Positions 33,167-47,000 of a stretch of 64,000 bases of DNA are shown here, piece by piece; position 1 is the stretch's first letter, and each line of letters begins with the position of its first letter. Below the pieces are notes generated by a model. The model made no database searches. It saw only the letters and a program-made list of their open reading frames with translations, and was not told where the DNA came from. This DNA is from Siderastrea radians (lineage: Eukaryota; Cnidaria; Anthozoa; Scleractinia; Rhizangiidae). The translations under genes and the position numbers were made by a program. The stretch covers positions 51,931,418 through 51,995,417 of the forward strand of contig OZ024889.1 in the NCBI GenBank assembly GCA_964017195.1, in the 5' to 3' direction.

Positions 33167-35107
33167 TCCACACAGGCGTTGACCTTCAATTTGGGTGTAC
33201 TATTCTTGTACATGTACGTATGGCTTCTCAAATTGTACGGCTTACAAGTACTTTGAAAAAGCCTCTTCATGAAATCACAAATGATAAACTCTTAATTTAC
33301 TTGGGCATCCTTTTCTTTCACTCCAAGGGGTTACATTCTGTTCTGGTGCTGCTCTCTCCGTCTCCAATTGATTTCTCTGTATTTACCTCTGTTCTTCAAC
33401 CAGTGTGATAACAAGTTTTGTGGCTAACTGGACAATAACTGAAAAACTCTGAAACAACTTCTTGAACTTGGGGGGAGTCACTCGCTGGCTGCGGAAGTAC
33501 GGGAATCTATACAGTAGAAACCACTGAGACTCAGAGAGTAGACAGTACTTGGCTCCAACAGTAAATTTAATAACTGCGATACCTCCAAGATATCACCAGA
33601 TTTTCACCAAGAATGCAACCAAAGAATGTTTTACAGAGTACTTGTATATATACCAGAAATAGGAGAAATTACATAATTCATTAAGAACTGAGTTAACATT
33701 ATCTCATCGCACAAAAGAACTTTGATTGGCAGAAACGGAATTTATCCTCTACAAAATTAATCACTTACAAAGCAAAACAGGTAGATAACAGTTTAACAAA
33801 AGACTATTGCAGGTTACAATTACAGTTCACTGCCGATTAGCTACAGTGTATGAATCCTTATCTACGTTGGCTTTTCTATATTTTTAACAGCAAAGCAAAT
33901 AAAACTTGTTAAGAATAATTTCTTCTCCTTACATATTGATAAGTTCAGTCCTGATGTCACTTCTCTTTCTGGACTCATACAAATGGTGTGGTCTACTAGG
34001 GAACTCTCCCACTTCAGTGTCCTGATCTGCGATAGACACAACTGAGATGCAGGGTACTGTTTGTGTCTGACTGCTACAAGTTTCCGCAACAGCTTGAAAA
34101 TCGAAATCAACAGTGTCAATAACTGGACATTCCAGAATTTCGTTTCTCTCGCTGATATCATCTACAATTTTCTGTCATATAAGTAAACACAAATATACAG
34201 TATGTAAGTATTTTTATGCCCTTTATCGTGCGGGAATTGTCTGGAGCGACTGATTATTGGTCACACAGCAGGCAATCTTGCAGTGATATTGAATGCAAAT
34301 GAATGACCATGTATTTTGTATAATTATCAGCCAATTTTCTTTTCATTGTAAATAAAAACAGTGATTTAAGTGATTGAGAAAGGTGAACGTCCATCTATAA
34401 CAAAAGGTAAAGTAGGCATGGCAAGTCATTCTGGCCTTGCTTTGTGGTTAGGAAATCAGCTAAAGAAAAATTATGAGTTACATGTAGCTTTACGCATTTA
34501 GCTTCCAATTTAAGACGATCTCTGCAAGACACACAAATCCACCTTTGTCAACCATTGTGGCGGCCATCTCAATTCACTCCACATACGCGGATTTCGCTGT
34601 CTGAAGCAACTCAAAGAACGGATAAATCAGCGTGTCCCCACGTGGCATGATGCGGGCAACAACAAGAGGCTGACTAAGGCATTTTATACTTTTAAGAAAC
34701 GGCCAAAAAAATTTACAAATATTTACATCTATTTACATCGAAATATACTATTTACACACGAAAAAGATTTAACCCGATGCTAAACAACAAGGAAAGCACA
34801 GCAAGTCGAAGCAGCAACACGCTAATCCAAGATGGCGGACATCAAGTTGTGAGACCTGTGTTTTCAGTAGAGCCAGTTCCCCATTTCCCATGACAATGAA
34901 ACTCGACCTGGAGAAAAAATGGAACCCTAGGACCAAAAATAGGGAAAATAATCTGCAAAAAATCATTTTAAGACTATCTTTTGGCGTTTTCTGATTATTC
35001 AACCAATCAGAGGGCTCCATTTTAATTTGGTTAATATTTTAGAAATTGACACCTTTCTACATTCCATGCATTTGCCGTGCCTATTTCTTACGTGGAACAT
35101 TACTTAA
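33167..35107. other. gene-free region right of the gag remnant
   Basis: If the gag remnant had a left-strand LTR it should lie here; a TTGGAGCCAAGT primer-site-like word on the minus strand near 33555 is the only hint. No paired LTR was found in the window. No other coding signal is supported. Confidence 0.3.
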
Positions 35108-35379
35108 CAATGAACAAATGCAAAGGTGGCTAAGAAGGCAGGTGTAAGCGGGTGCTCAGTGGCGTTGGTGCTTACTGCATCACTACTGAGCACCAGACAG
35201 TCACTACTTGGTTCTAGCATTTGGAATAAAATCATGGACCAAAAATACAAGTTGTATCCCATAACAATAAAATATTATTTTAAGATTATTAATTCAATTA
35301 GTATTTCTTTAAAACTTTCCAACACCAACCTAAATAACCCTACATACCATACAAATAAATGAGCATAAGTGTGAATTTC
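35108..35379. repeat. direct repeat A, copy 1
   Basis: About 270 bp from CAATGAACAAATGCAAAGG to TAAGTGTGAATTTC, repeated in the same orientation at 37982-38260 with roughly 90 percent visual identity. Contains GCGGGTGCTCAGTGGCG and GAGCACCAGACAGTCAC. Confidence 0.85.
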
Positions 35380-36229
35380 TCGTTGTTTGTTTTCATTAAT
35401 ATATTCTTCCTACTCAGGCTGAACTAGTCCCCTAGCTGAAAATAAGAATAACAGGTATCCTTGAACTAAACGAAATAAATTCTATTTGACAAATCAAACA
35501 TACTATGAACGTACAATTATAAGAAGAAGCGAAGGGAAAAAATGTATATATATTCATACGTTACCATTCACTGGTGTTGAGATGACCACCATTCACAGCG
35601 GATCACAGCCTAACTAAAGCCAGGAGGAGGATACAAAACCATTTAAGGAAAGAAAGTAAGAAATAGCATAAAACGTGAACGCAATTAATTTAAAGAGCTG
35701 ATCAGATTTCAGTTAGTCGGGTCGGCTAGCTGGCCGTATCCAATTCAGTGTGACTTGTTGATGAGAGAAGTAGTAAATGCACAAGGTGGGTGAAACTGGT
35801 GCAGCACGTGCAGTTGAATTAACTCGAAAATCATTTAATGCTTAATAATAGCTACATTATGGAGAAATGATAACAACAGAGGAGTGGTATAGTTGTCTGA
35901 GGCGTTCTATGAATAAAATCAATTAGGACCTCTGTCTCAAAAGGTTGAAATTCAGGTGATAAACAAGAACAAAAAGGCCCCTGAGCCGATAAATAATAGC
36001 AACAGTTAGGTGTAAAATTAGCACCCTGGCTCAGCAAAAAGCCTTCACAAAAAGAACTATCAGAGAATTTAGCTACCATCAATTGTTTGGCAAAAACAAT
36101 AAACTGGAATTTCAATTTGAGAGCAAAATGGGGAACTGGTGGGCTGTACCCTTTTCGGTTCTGGTGTGCAGATCTGGAAGGAAACATTACCATGGTTACC
36201 CCAATGGAAATGGACTGGGCTCTGTTGAA

Positions 36230-36515
36230 AAATGGAAAATGTTTGAGAAGTTACCCCTGGATTGCAATAATATTTGTTTAACTTTTTCTTTTTCATTTTT
36301 TTCTTCGGCTTGTTTAACTGCCTTCTGTTTAAATGCCTTTCTGCAGCTTGTTCAAATTCTTATTTATTCATTTCTTTGATTCTTCTTGTCTCTTGTTAAG
36401 GTCAGCCCTTAATTGTGTTTAGCAACATTTGGGCTTAACTTATGAGGACAGCACTCACAGCTCCGTTATCTGACTGTATAATGGTTCTCAGCTCTGTACA
36501 GGCCATTATTGGAAG
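36230..36515. repeat. direct repeat B, copy 1
   Basis: Matches 37305-37570 (shared ATTGCAATAATATTTGTTTA, TTTAACTGCCTTCT, TGAGGACAGCACT, CTCAGCTCTGTACAG), same orientation, with indels. Lies between the two copies of repeat A. Confidence 0.75.
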
Positions 36516-37304
36516 TATCTGGGTTATGTAAACAGTATGCGGCAGACAAATAATCAGCCAGCTCCTGGTACCTGTTTTCCTAAAGGTTGTTAAGAGGTCA
36601 ACAATCATTGGCGATGGTCTGCAGAAGTGCTGAGGGGTATAACTGAATTAGTTCAAACATGTACTTAGGCTTGACAAGAAGAAAACTACATAAGTGAATA
36701 ACGGTGAACAACCGTCACAGATATATAATGCTCTGTGGCGTACGTTTAATTAAATCTATGAGAAATCTAAGTCACAATTTAATGGTATGGTCAAAATAAT
36801 AAAGGGCAGGTGTGTGTTGCAGGTGGCAGAGACTGCAATGCGAAGAGAAAACATTTTCATGACCGCGAAGGTAAGAATCATGAAATTCACTCGCCACGAA
36901 ATAGAGAAGGGCCAATAGGGCGATGGTAACTATGAGATGAAATACAAAAATGATAACCAATACTCTTGGCTGGTACTGCATGAGATGAAGGTGATGGGAA
37001 CTTCGAAATACCAGTCGAATACATCTCACTGCATGAAATGAGGGTGCATGAGATGAGGGTGATGTGGATGAGATGAGGATGTATGTGGAGGAGGATGCAC
37101 GATGAGGAGGGTGCATGAGATAAGGGTGGTGGGAACCTCGAATATTGGTAAAGAAGAGAATGCCATCAGGGATGCTGAAACATGTTTTTGAAACTAAAAA
37201 GTGTTGTGTTGTTCTTCAAAATATTAAAGAAGAAAACTAGAAAAATCGCCTTTTTAGCAGGGCTTTTAGGCTGGGCTCCGATGAAAAAATGGGAAATATT
37301 TGGG

Positions 37305-37570
37305 ATGTTACCACTGGATTGCAATAATATTTGTTTAACTCTTTCTTTTTCATTTCTTTCCTTCTTCAGATTGTTTAACTGCCTTCTTTTTTAATACCTT
37401 TCTTGAGCTTGTTGAAATTATTGTTTCTTTATTTCCGTGATTCTTCTTGCCGTTTGCTCTTAATGTCAACCCTTGGGTTTAACTTGTGAGGACAGCACTT
37501 CAAAGGGAAATCACAGCTCCGTTCTCCGACTATTTAATGGCTCTTGGTTCTCAGCTCTGTACAGTTTGTA
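37305..37570. repeat. direct repeat B, copy 2
   Basis: Second copy of the 36230-36515 sequence. The order A-B-B-A with all copies in one direction indicates local duplication plus divergence rather than a simple LTR pair. Confidence 0.75.
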
Positions 37571-37981
37571 GCGCAGTTTTCAACTCAACTGAAACTTTTA
37601 AGAGACTTACTTTTACAAGGTTAAGAGGACGGAAATTACCTTATGTAATTACAACATCGATAACTCATCTTACCAAAGAATCCAACGTGTGAAATTAGTG
37701 CGGCAGAAGCAATTAGAGATGTCATATGATATGTCATATCATTTAATACAATTTATATAGCGCCTTTACTGAAGACATCCAAAAGTGCTTTACATGTGAT
37801 CAAATCTTAAAAAACGATAAATAGATAAACAAATAAATCAAATAATAAGCATTCCAAAATTCCACTGGATAAGGGGGTGCATAGCTAATAAGGTAGAAGG
37901 GAGAGCCGTTTTGGGGACGTGAAAACTCACTGAAGGGAAAGAATTTTAAAGATGATCTTGCCAAAAAGAGAGTCGAATTGG

Positions 37982-38260
37982 CAATGAACAAATGCAAAGG
38001 TGGCTAAGAAAACAGGTGTAAGCGGGTGCTCAGTGGCGTTGGTGCTTACCGCATCACTACTGAGCACCAGACAGTCACTACTTGGTTGTGGCATTTGAAA
38101 TGAAACCGTGGACAAAAAATTCAAATTGCATCCCATAACAATTAAATATTATTGTAAGATTATTAATACAATTAGCATTTCTTTACAACTTTCCAATACC
38201 AAACTAAATAACCCAATATACCATACAAAAAATAAATAAATAAATATAAGTGTGAATTTC
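37982..38260. repeat. direct repeat A, copy 2
   Basis: Second copy of 35108-35379. Its right end directly abuts the truncated end of the gag fragment at 38261, so the repeat boundary coincides with a rearrangement junction. Confidence 0.85.
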
Positions 38261-38760
38261 CTGTTGGTCTTCCACTCGTTTCATAAGTTCAGTAAGATCA
38301 TCAAGCTTATGTTGATAACCCTTTTGAGGTTCTGAATTACCAGCAACGTGGCTTGACTTGGTAGTTACAGGTATAAGTTCTTTAAGATTTTGTGTCAATG
38401 TCTCCATTTGTTCTTGAAGGGACTGTTGCTGCCAGGCATCAAGTGAAGCACTGGTACCAGAAGCTTTAGCCGGTACCTGTTGGCTACGGTTAATTGCTTC
38501 AATCAAACGTTCGATCTGACTATCTTCCTTGTTGTTGGACTCGTTTTGATATTGAGTCAACAGTTCTAGCCACTTCCTCAGCTTGTAAAAGTGTTTCAGG
38601 CATTCGCTCCAAAACTTTGACTTTTAATGGTTGTATCAGTCCTTCCGTAAAATATGTTACTTTGTCCACCTCAGCCATATTTAGTCCACTAAATAGTTCG
38701 GGCATATCTTTGATATAATCCGATAGTAATTCATTTGAGTCTTGACGGTGAGCAACTAAA
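38261..38760 (-). pseudogene. second gag fragment
   Basis: Minus-strand frames read HRQDSNELLSDYIKDM, MPELFSGLNMAEVDK and KVLERMPETLLQAEEVART, then after a frame change a Gln-rich stretch containing WQQQSLQEQMETLTQNLKEL, which parallels QQQSLQAKMDTLTNILDSL in the 30-kb gag. It is a relative of that gag but a different lineage, cut off at 38261 by repeat A. No knuckle or protease remains. Confidence 0.6.
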
Positions 38761-39053
38761 TGCTGTCACCAGAGGAAGTCCGAATAGTATCCCAGGATGC
38801 ACCGCGGTTCATCTTATATTATCACTTGGAATCGTGACGTCATCATTACCTTCTACTCTCAGAACGGATAACATCTTCAGCGGGCGGCATGTTGCGTGTG
38901 CGAACTTCTTTTGGCGTGAAGGCTACGGCCTTCAATAACGTGGAACTACTGTACGTTCATTGTGTTTCGAAAGAAAAGTTTAGTGTTTGCATAAAAGGTT
39001 TTACTTGCGTTACCCTGGTTTGCAGAGAAACGCATGTGAGCTACGTGGAAAAC

Positions 39054-40051
39054 ATGAGTGAACGACGGCGCTGTCTTGTTCCCGATGTGATAGAAAACCA
39101 ATCTGCTGATGTTCTTTTAGAAGGACGTACCGCTCCTCTGCTTGTTCGAGTAAATTCGTCCTGTGATATAACGGTAAGTTGTGAAGATAGAAAGTAATTT
39201 TTATCGATGGACGGCTGTAAGAGCTTTCGCGTTGTGTTGCCTTCTCATATTGAAGTTAAGTTTTTCATGGCTATTATTCGCTTTGTATTGTAATTAATCA
39301 TCGCATGCAAATTTACCTTTCTTCAACAGATCCTTGATCCAAACAATCTGAGTAATGAAGGTCACAATGCTACACTGCTCTGGGCGTTTGAAATAGTGCC
39401 AGCGCCCACTGCACAATTTGTGAGACCGATGTTTTTCCACCTGTCGACATTATGGATTCGGCATGTTGTTGTAATTGTGTGAATTCGACAAGCAATTGTT
39501 TAGTTTCAATGATTGCCAACGAGGATAGTCAGGACGTGGCTGCTATTGCCGGCGAAGACGGGGACTCCGAGAGTTCTTGCGAAAGATCAAGTGAAGAGGA
39601 GTGTTCTGCAGGCGAAGATCCGGGCAAAGATTGTGTTGATGAAGACGATGAGATTAAATTTTTCACTGAAACTTTTGCAGTCAAAGGATCGTATTGGGAG
39701 GGGAGATGTCAAGAATCGCTTGTGAAATGTATGGAACTAAGAGCAAACGGGGGAAATGTGGAAGTGAGAACTTGCTTTGAATCTGACAACTTAAGAGACA
39801 AAAATGCAATAAAGTTTGAAGTACTTTATTTTGTTGCCTGGCACATTATAGGATATTGTGGTGTGGAAAAAATTCCAAAACTGACCAAGGCTATTAGACT
39901 GAATGAAATAACAAGTTGCAAGCTGAGCTACATTAAGAGACAGTGGATACAACCAGTCAGTGCATTTAGGCATTATGCAGCAGTATCCATAACAAAGAAA
40001 GGACGCTGGGAAAAAAATGACCCCAACAACAAATACAATAGTGTCCAATAA
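39054..40051 (+). CDS. HIRAN-like domain protein, at least two exons, one frame problem
   Basis: Exon 1 39054-39173 (MSERRRCLVPDV..., donor ACG|GTAAGT, phase 0) joins exon 2 at 39330 after CTTCAACAG. The joined frame reads DPNNLSNEGHNATLLWAFEIVPAPT and then meets stops, whereas the main coding frame opens at about 39398 with HCTICE and runs past Met 39452 to the TAA at 40049-40051. A single-base shift near 39415 would connect them. The main part has a Cys cluster (CTICE...CCCNC), an acidic Glu/Asp/Ser stretch, and a HIRAN-like module (FESDNLRDKNAIKFEV, IIGYCGVEKIPKLTKAI). HIRAN domains bind 3' DNA ends in HLTF-type enzymes; no helicase is attached here. Function unknown; possibly a pseudogene or a sequence error. 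Confidence 0.6.
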
Positions 40052-41048
40052 GTGAGTTGTTTTAATATATGAATATTCTCTTGATTTGCCTGTATTTGTT
40101 TGATGAATCAGTTTGAGATAGGATTTGCGAAAATGTACACAACATGCAGTTTTGTATTTTTTCTAAGTTTCCATATATTTCATTTTTAAAATATTTATCA
40201 GAGGATTTCTCCTTATAGAATTAAATATACAAAGTCTGATAAAAATAACAGTGGTAACCTTTTTTACAGATTTGTTTGATCAGTATATAAAACACTTATA
40301 AGTGATCAGTACATTTTGCATGCTCTGCTGATTGGTCAACTAATTAAATAAACCAAAAGTAATATTTTTGTCTGCTATTTTATCCAGCTTGTCTTGTATA
40401 TACAAAAATAATTATTATTGTTGCTCAGAAAATGTGATGGAAATTACATAACCTCCACTTTGCTGGTTTTTTTAATATCATTGTTCATTGTAATTTGTTT
40501 CATTAAATATCAATATAAAAATAATTTTTGGATGTTTTAACATGATCAGCTAAAGAAGTAGCTTAATTCTGGAAGGAGCATGTAGTTATGATTGTTTTTT
40601 TTCAAGCATTCACTCAAAACAGTGGGGTAAAAAAAATTCTCCATGTAATACATCAGCATCTTGATTTAGGGAAAAGCTAAAGACATGAAATAGGCAATAA
40701 CAAATTTGACAATTATGTAGTTAGGTGGCTATGATGGATTAATAAACAGCAAAAATGATTTTATTCTGTGCTAAATCTCATACTTGACTTCTTTTTTAAA
40801 CAAATATTTACATCTCAATAATTTGATAGAATAGTAAAGCGCACATGTTACGTCATTGCCAAGACAAAACTCAGGCAAACAAACTGGAATGACAAACAAG
40901 TTTTCTTTAATGCTTTCTTGACCTGCGAGTGTTCCTGAAACACTTATTTCAAGTGGAGGGGGGGGGGAGATACCCTATTATTTTAATCAACTTTTAAGAC
41001 ATTGTGCGCTTCGCTGTTATTGACATGTAAATCTGAATAATTCTAATG
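40052..41048. other. 3' intergenic region between convergent genes
   Basis: Very AT-rich, with a poly-G run near 40962-40970. No exon or RNA gene seen. The HIRAN-like gene ends at its left and the large minus-strand gene at its right. Confidence 0.5.
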
Positions 41049-44000
41049 TCATGGAACTGGTGGCAAATCTGCCACAGGCCTGTGCATCCTTTGACGCACT
41101 GTAGTTTGGTTTGCTGGAGGAAGAAAGCAGCGGCCTGAGAAAAATAAGGAACCATCTTCGCGTCTGTTTAGCCTCAGTCTGTGAAGCCTTAGGGGGTGTC
41201 CACTAGGGTCAACATCATCAGGCACCTTGGGGCATTCATTGAATGAGGGCAGTTCATCTTCCCACTCGCGAAACCTTTCATTGGTTGTCCAGTAGTTGAA
41301 ATACTCACTACCTCCAACCCTCTTAGTAAATTCTCTGTAGAAAGAAATAGAAGACAGTAAAACTTATATTGTGCATTTTCAAGGTTTTGAAGATCATAAA
41401 TTATTCTTTGTAGACTGAGAGGTCCAAAATAAAGGAGGAGTTTTCTCCAGAGAGCCTTAAAGTCTTTCAAGGTGAATATAACACCCAGGTATCGGTGCAA
41501 CAGTGCAAAGAATGCTTCGACATCATCTGTTGTACCAGCCCTCGGATGCTCCTCGTAGCCAATTTCATCATTCTGTCTTCGCCTAAACTCGATACTCTCA
41601 ACGTTTGTTGTAATAGCCACAACAGACTCTCTTGAAAAGCCACACAGACCTTTTATTGGCCTAACAAAATAATGTTCACAACAAAAAATTAGCACATGCC
41701 ATTTTTCCTCTATATAACCCTCTCCTCCCAGTCCCTTTCTTTCAAGGACCTGTAAATAATTCTCACTCCCTTAATGAATTTCCTTACTTTTTTATTCCCA
41801 TGTACTTTTAAAGCAGCCAGCCATAAGCAAGCCAGACAAGCCTATTTTAACATGGAAATGGAGGAATTTACAGCAAGTCCATACACAATGCAGTGTAAAA
41901 TGTGATACAAAAGTCATACATGCTGTGATATCACTATAGCTAAATTTGAAGTAAATCTAACTTCTTTGCCATTACATGTGATTTTAATCATGTTTCACTA
42001 TACCGGTTAATATCAATGAGGGAAAGGTCTGGATTGTCCCTTTGCCAAGGCATCCATTCATCCAGAATCATGTTCAGCATTGCATAGTTGCGTCTACATC
42101 TCTCCAGTTCTGTTAGGCCCCGTCCATCTGCTGCCTCATGCCAGCCAGCCACAACTTTGATGTAACGGGCTTCCATTTCATAGCCATGTTCTCGGAGAAA
42201 CTTCTCGACATGGAAAGATAGCATCCGTTCAGCATCCCCAACTGACTGTTTACATTGACCAGTCAGTGCAGCGTGTGTCAAACCAGTGGTGGAATCCATC
42301 ATCGCATCATCAAAGCCTTTTAGATCCATCCCTTCTGGTCCACCTTCAATGAAAAAGAAATAAAAAAATTAATAAAAAAATAAGAATAAGAAATAAAATG
42401 GTACAGACTACAGCAAAAAGGAAATGGAAGCTTCACCCCTCCCCCACCCCCACCCCCTATATATATTATAAGCTTAATATATTTATTTAGCATACATGCC
42501 AAATACATTCTTGTAAAATAATGCAAATTGTTCTCTGTAGTAGTTGTTATCATTTCCAGCTTCTGATTAGATAATCACGAACATAGATATTACAGGGCTT
42601 ATTAGCATACATACAGTAAACATCAAAATCTACGGCAAAAAATGCTGACCTTCTCTTGTGTGTTTCCAAATTCGCTTTAGAATATGGCAATGGTCTTCTC
42701 TTTCATGAAAGACTTCTCCAGTGACTGGATTGACTTCAGGGATATAGAGATATGTACTGAAGTCTACTCCTTGGTGCTTAAGTTCTGCAACACGGTGTCT
42801 AAAACGGTATGTTGCAACCAGGGATTTCAACTTATCTGTTAAATTTTCTTGAGTGTCAACCTTGAACGAGTATGGTTGATAGCCTGCAGGCACCAGACTT
42901 TGTCTCAGAAATGTGATGGAGTCTTCAAGTGTCAATCCATCATTGGCCTGCAAATTTTGTAGCTGAGTAATGACAGAAAGTGGAATAGCTTTATCCCTGA
43001 TTTCAGTAAGGGGTCTTCCATCTGGAGCAACTATAATTCAAAAAACAAAAGAAAGCTGTTGTGACAATGGTGTGGCAGAAATTCCATGCCTATTTAAAAA
43101 AAAAACGGAGGCAATTCCCATACCTCGATTCCATTATTGCGAGGTATCACATCTGACAATTTTTTCTGTTATATATATTTCTGCATACATATATATTTAA
43201 ATGTATTATTCTCGTTGCTGAGGGGACAGTCATGTCTGGTCTATTGACTCACTCACCCCCCAATGAGTTGGTGTGCCTATAACTCCAAAAAAATTCTCTT
43301 TTTTTTCATTTTGTCTTGTTCAGACTTAATGATAATTTAATAAAGCTTGTCACATGTGTATATTCATATCTCCTTTGTTTTCAATAAATTATAAATGAGA
43401 ATAAAATTTATCATTAATTAAAATCATTACATGAATATTCGACCACTCATGTAGTGGAGTGCAAAATAGTTATATAACAAAAGACCCAATGTCTCAGTTA
43501 CCTCCAGTTTGAACAAGCATTTTGAGAAGTGTATTTCTACTGAGTCTGCTCACACTATCCCGGGCATCATGAATAAGTTGCCATATGTGCAGTGGTCGAG
43601 TTTCCCCTCGTGTACGCAGCGAACTAAATTCTCCATCCGTCACTAAACCAGTGAACATAATTAAAATGTATTTACTTTCTCCTATTTTGGTAATGAAATA
43701 AATCCACCATACTGAACTCTATTTATGGTCATTGCCCTGAAATAGAACTAAACATTGATAATAATTAATTGATATGCTATAATGTACTGAAAGAACTTTA
43801 TTGCTTCACCCAAAATCTGAAAAGAAAAAATGATAGGTCACAATGCAGGGCAATGTCCTTAAAAATTAGAAATGACAAAACATTTAAGTGATAAATAGCT
43901 ATTCTGAAAAACAGCTATTTTGAATATTTAATATGTATCGGTGTTGTAAGAAAAAAATCATTCAAATAAACTTACCAACTGGTTTTAAATCCAGTTTTGG

Positions 44001-47000
44001 CATTTCTGCCTTTATTCCAGCAGTAACATCTCTGATGTACTGATCCTTCAGTGAATGGTAAGGGATGAACTGCACAGGGAGGGCATAAGGTTTCTTGTTC
44101 CTTCGTTCTTCTGACACCAAAACTGCCAGGACATGGGTAGCAGCGGGTTGACGCTTTTTGATGAATAAATTCCTTAAATACTTCATTTGATCTGGCATCA
44201 TGTCCCTAAGACAAGTAGTCACCTCCAGAACACGAGCATTCCCTGGCTGTAGATGAGGCAGGAGATCCTCAATCATGCCACGGAAAGCTTGAGCTTGCTG
44301 AAGAAGAGTATTAAACTCCACTCTTTCCCAACACAGAGTCTTCAGAAGTTGCTGTGATGTATTGGGACTGTTGAACTTTTTCTGGAAGGCTGAATCAGCT
44401 TCATTCAGGCCATCAGCTAAGAATGCCTGGTCTTCCTGAAAGCTGTCTATTAACTTTCGTACCTTCCTTTCCAACTCGTCTCTTTGAACATCACCATCTG
44501 GAACGCTCACCTCTGCTCTTCTGGCATCGTATTCTGCACGAAGTCCCTGCAGCTTGCCATCTCCAAGGTCAGGATCGCCATCCCATTTTGCTCTGACAGA
44601 CTCCTGTAACGCTACCTTCAAATCACAGGCGTCAACCTTTAGCCAAAAGCGGCCATTGGGGTGTGCTTTTTTTAACTCTTTAAGAGCATCAACCTAAAAG
44701 TTTAAATAAAACAATTTTCTGATAATTATATTTTCATATATATATATATATATATACTTAAAAGGGGGTAGGGGAGTCTATATTTAACAATAATTATACT
44801 ACAAGCCCGAATTTTCTATGAGCGAATAGAAAACAAGGGTAAGTGGACAAGTCTAATTGTTTTAGTAGAAACTCTTAAAGGATAATACAGTCCAAAAACC
44901 TACAATTTTAATTACTTAAGCCAATGTATAGATAACAGTGCGAGAACCAATCAGATTTTCAGATTTTTAATATAACACGGCTGAGTTCCTACTAAAGTAC
45001 TGTTATTTTATTCAAAATAATCAATCCGTGCATATTGAAAATTCAGATATGTTACAACAAATTTCACTCAGAGTCAAAAACACTAACATTAAAAATCAAA
45101 ATAGCGAATGATAAAAAAGTTATTGTTCTCAGTATATACAAATGCATTCTTAATACATACTTCCTTTGTCAGTTTTCAGTTTAAAACTAATGCTAACTCT
45201 AGTGATGTATACCTGAACTACTGGATCACATGTGAATGGTGAAGCTGCAGTTTTCTTCTGAACAGTTCTCAGACTTGGTGCTGCCTCATTGACTCGTGCC
45301 TAGCGAGTTTTAGAAAATTATTAATAGAGTTTCATGAAAATATTCATTTTTAATGTTAAACCAAAACCTCATTCGTAATTGTACAGTTGCCATGGATTTG
45401 TTGTAGTGTTAATTAAAAAAAACTTACAGTAAGGGGATCCTTTTGAAGATTTGTTGGTAGGCCACTCCACATGGGTCCGCGAAAAAGACGACTGAACCTG
45501 GTTGGAAACTCGGCAGTCATTGTTTCGTACCGTGTCTGGTAGTCATCTGGCACTGATATCTGAAATAAAAATCAAATTAAATTTCTTGTTCAAAAGAAAA
45601 GGGATCAAAAGTCTTTGGAAGACCAATTTATGGTGATTGAAGGCCTCATAAGGCACATATTTTAAGGTATTAATTTATCTCTAGTTTTAATTTTTTTCAT
45701 TAATCCAGTTTGATTTTTTTATTTTCCATTGTCTCATGTTTATTATCTTAATCTGAAATAAAGGGAAATAAAAATCAAACTGGTTTTAAAAAAATTAACC
45801 GAAGATAAATTTAAACCACAACACATGCAATATTAATATTACTAGTTTTTACTGTGAAATTTCTGCCGGCTTTTGTATTGATTAAATGACAACAGGAAAA
45901 AGTATGCTTCGCTTTACTTATTAGTGTAAAGAAAAATAAAAGAACATGGGAAATAAGCATCCTCCAGATACCATGGAATTGAGATATAATTATTACAGCA
46001 AAACTCACCCCCATAATATTGGTAGCTGAGAAGAACTCAATCTGGTATTCTACAAGACCAAATGGCATGCGATCAAGTGGAAACAGCGACTGTTGTGTTC
46101 CGGGCTGGTTTTTTCCAATACACATTGCAAACTTGTAAATCAGGTTTCCTTTCTTTTTTTCTTGAAGTCTTTTCATTCCTTCTACGGCTAATGACGCAAA
46201 ATCTGCAGGATTTGAGTCAATCCCCTTTCTTTTTGCGAGCTCAAGAAATGCCAGGTCAGCAAGTTCCTTCAACTGTTGCCATTCTAGAGATGTAATGTTG
46301 GTAATATCATAGCTGGATGTTGTTTCTGCGTGATCAGTTTCACTCATCGAAGCTGCCATGTTGGGAAGGGCTGGAGTCTGGGTGACTTTGTCTACAAGTC
46401 TACGTGGAGATTTAACAGTCTCTGCACTACTCATGGAAGCCTCCATTTCCTCCAGACAGTTGCTCAATGTCAAGTTATAATGCTCTTCTGCAGCAGCTAA
46501 CTTAGGGAAGTTGACCTTGAGGATGGTGAAAACTCTTGTACGGATCCGTGAATCTAAAACAATAAACAGCTATTAACCATCTAAAATAATAAACAGCTAC
46601 TAACCATGATGTCAACAAAACAAAAGGTAATGTTTATGACCCAGAATCAATCAATGTACAAAAAAAGGTACAGATGGAGCACTGGGATGTACTTTTATGG
46701 AAAGAAAATAAAGAAATAATTAAAAACAAGCTCAAAACATATCTGATGGGTAGACAATACTCACTTGTCAAAAGCACACTTGAGCATGTACTTGCTTGAA
46801 TGTGGAGAGCACAGTCCCTCCAGAATTTATGGCTGGCCCTGAAGGCTGGCCATTGTGTGCTTTCGGCTATACCGTACTGGGGGTCCATTTTAGCCAGCCC
46901 CATAAACTCGACTATTGCTCTTTCCTCTTCAAAGGACCATTTGTGCAAGCGCACAGGTGATTTCACAGAAGAAATTGGCGACTTGTGTAAACCGCAACTT

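Noticed and set aside
33541..34200. Left LTR of the gag element
   Set aside because: Only a weak primer-site-like word was seen and no second LTR exists in the window.
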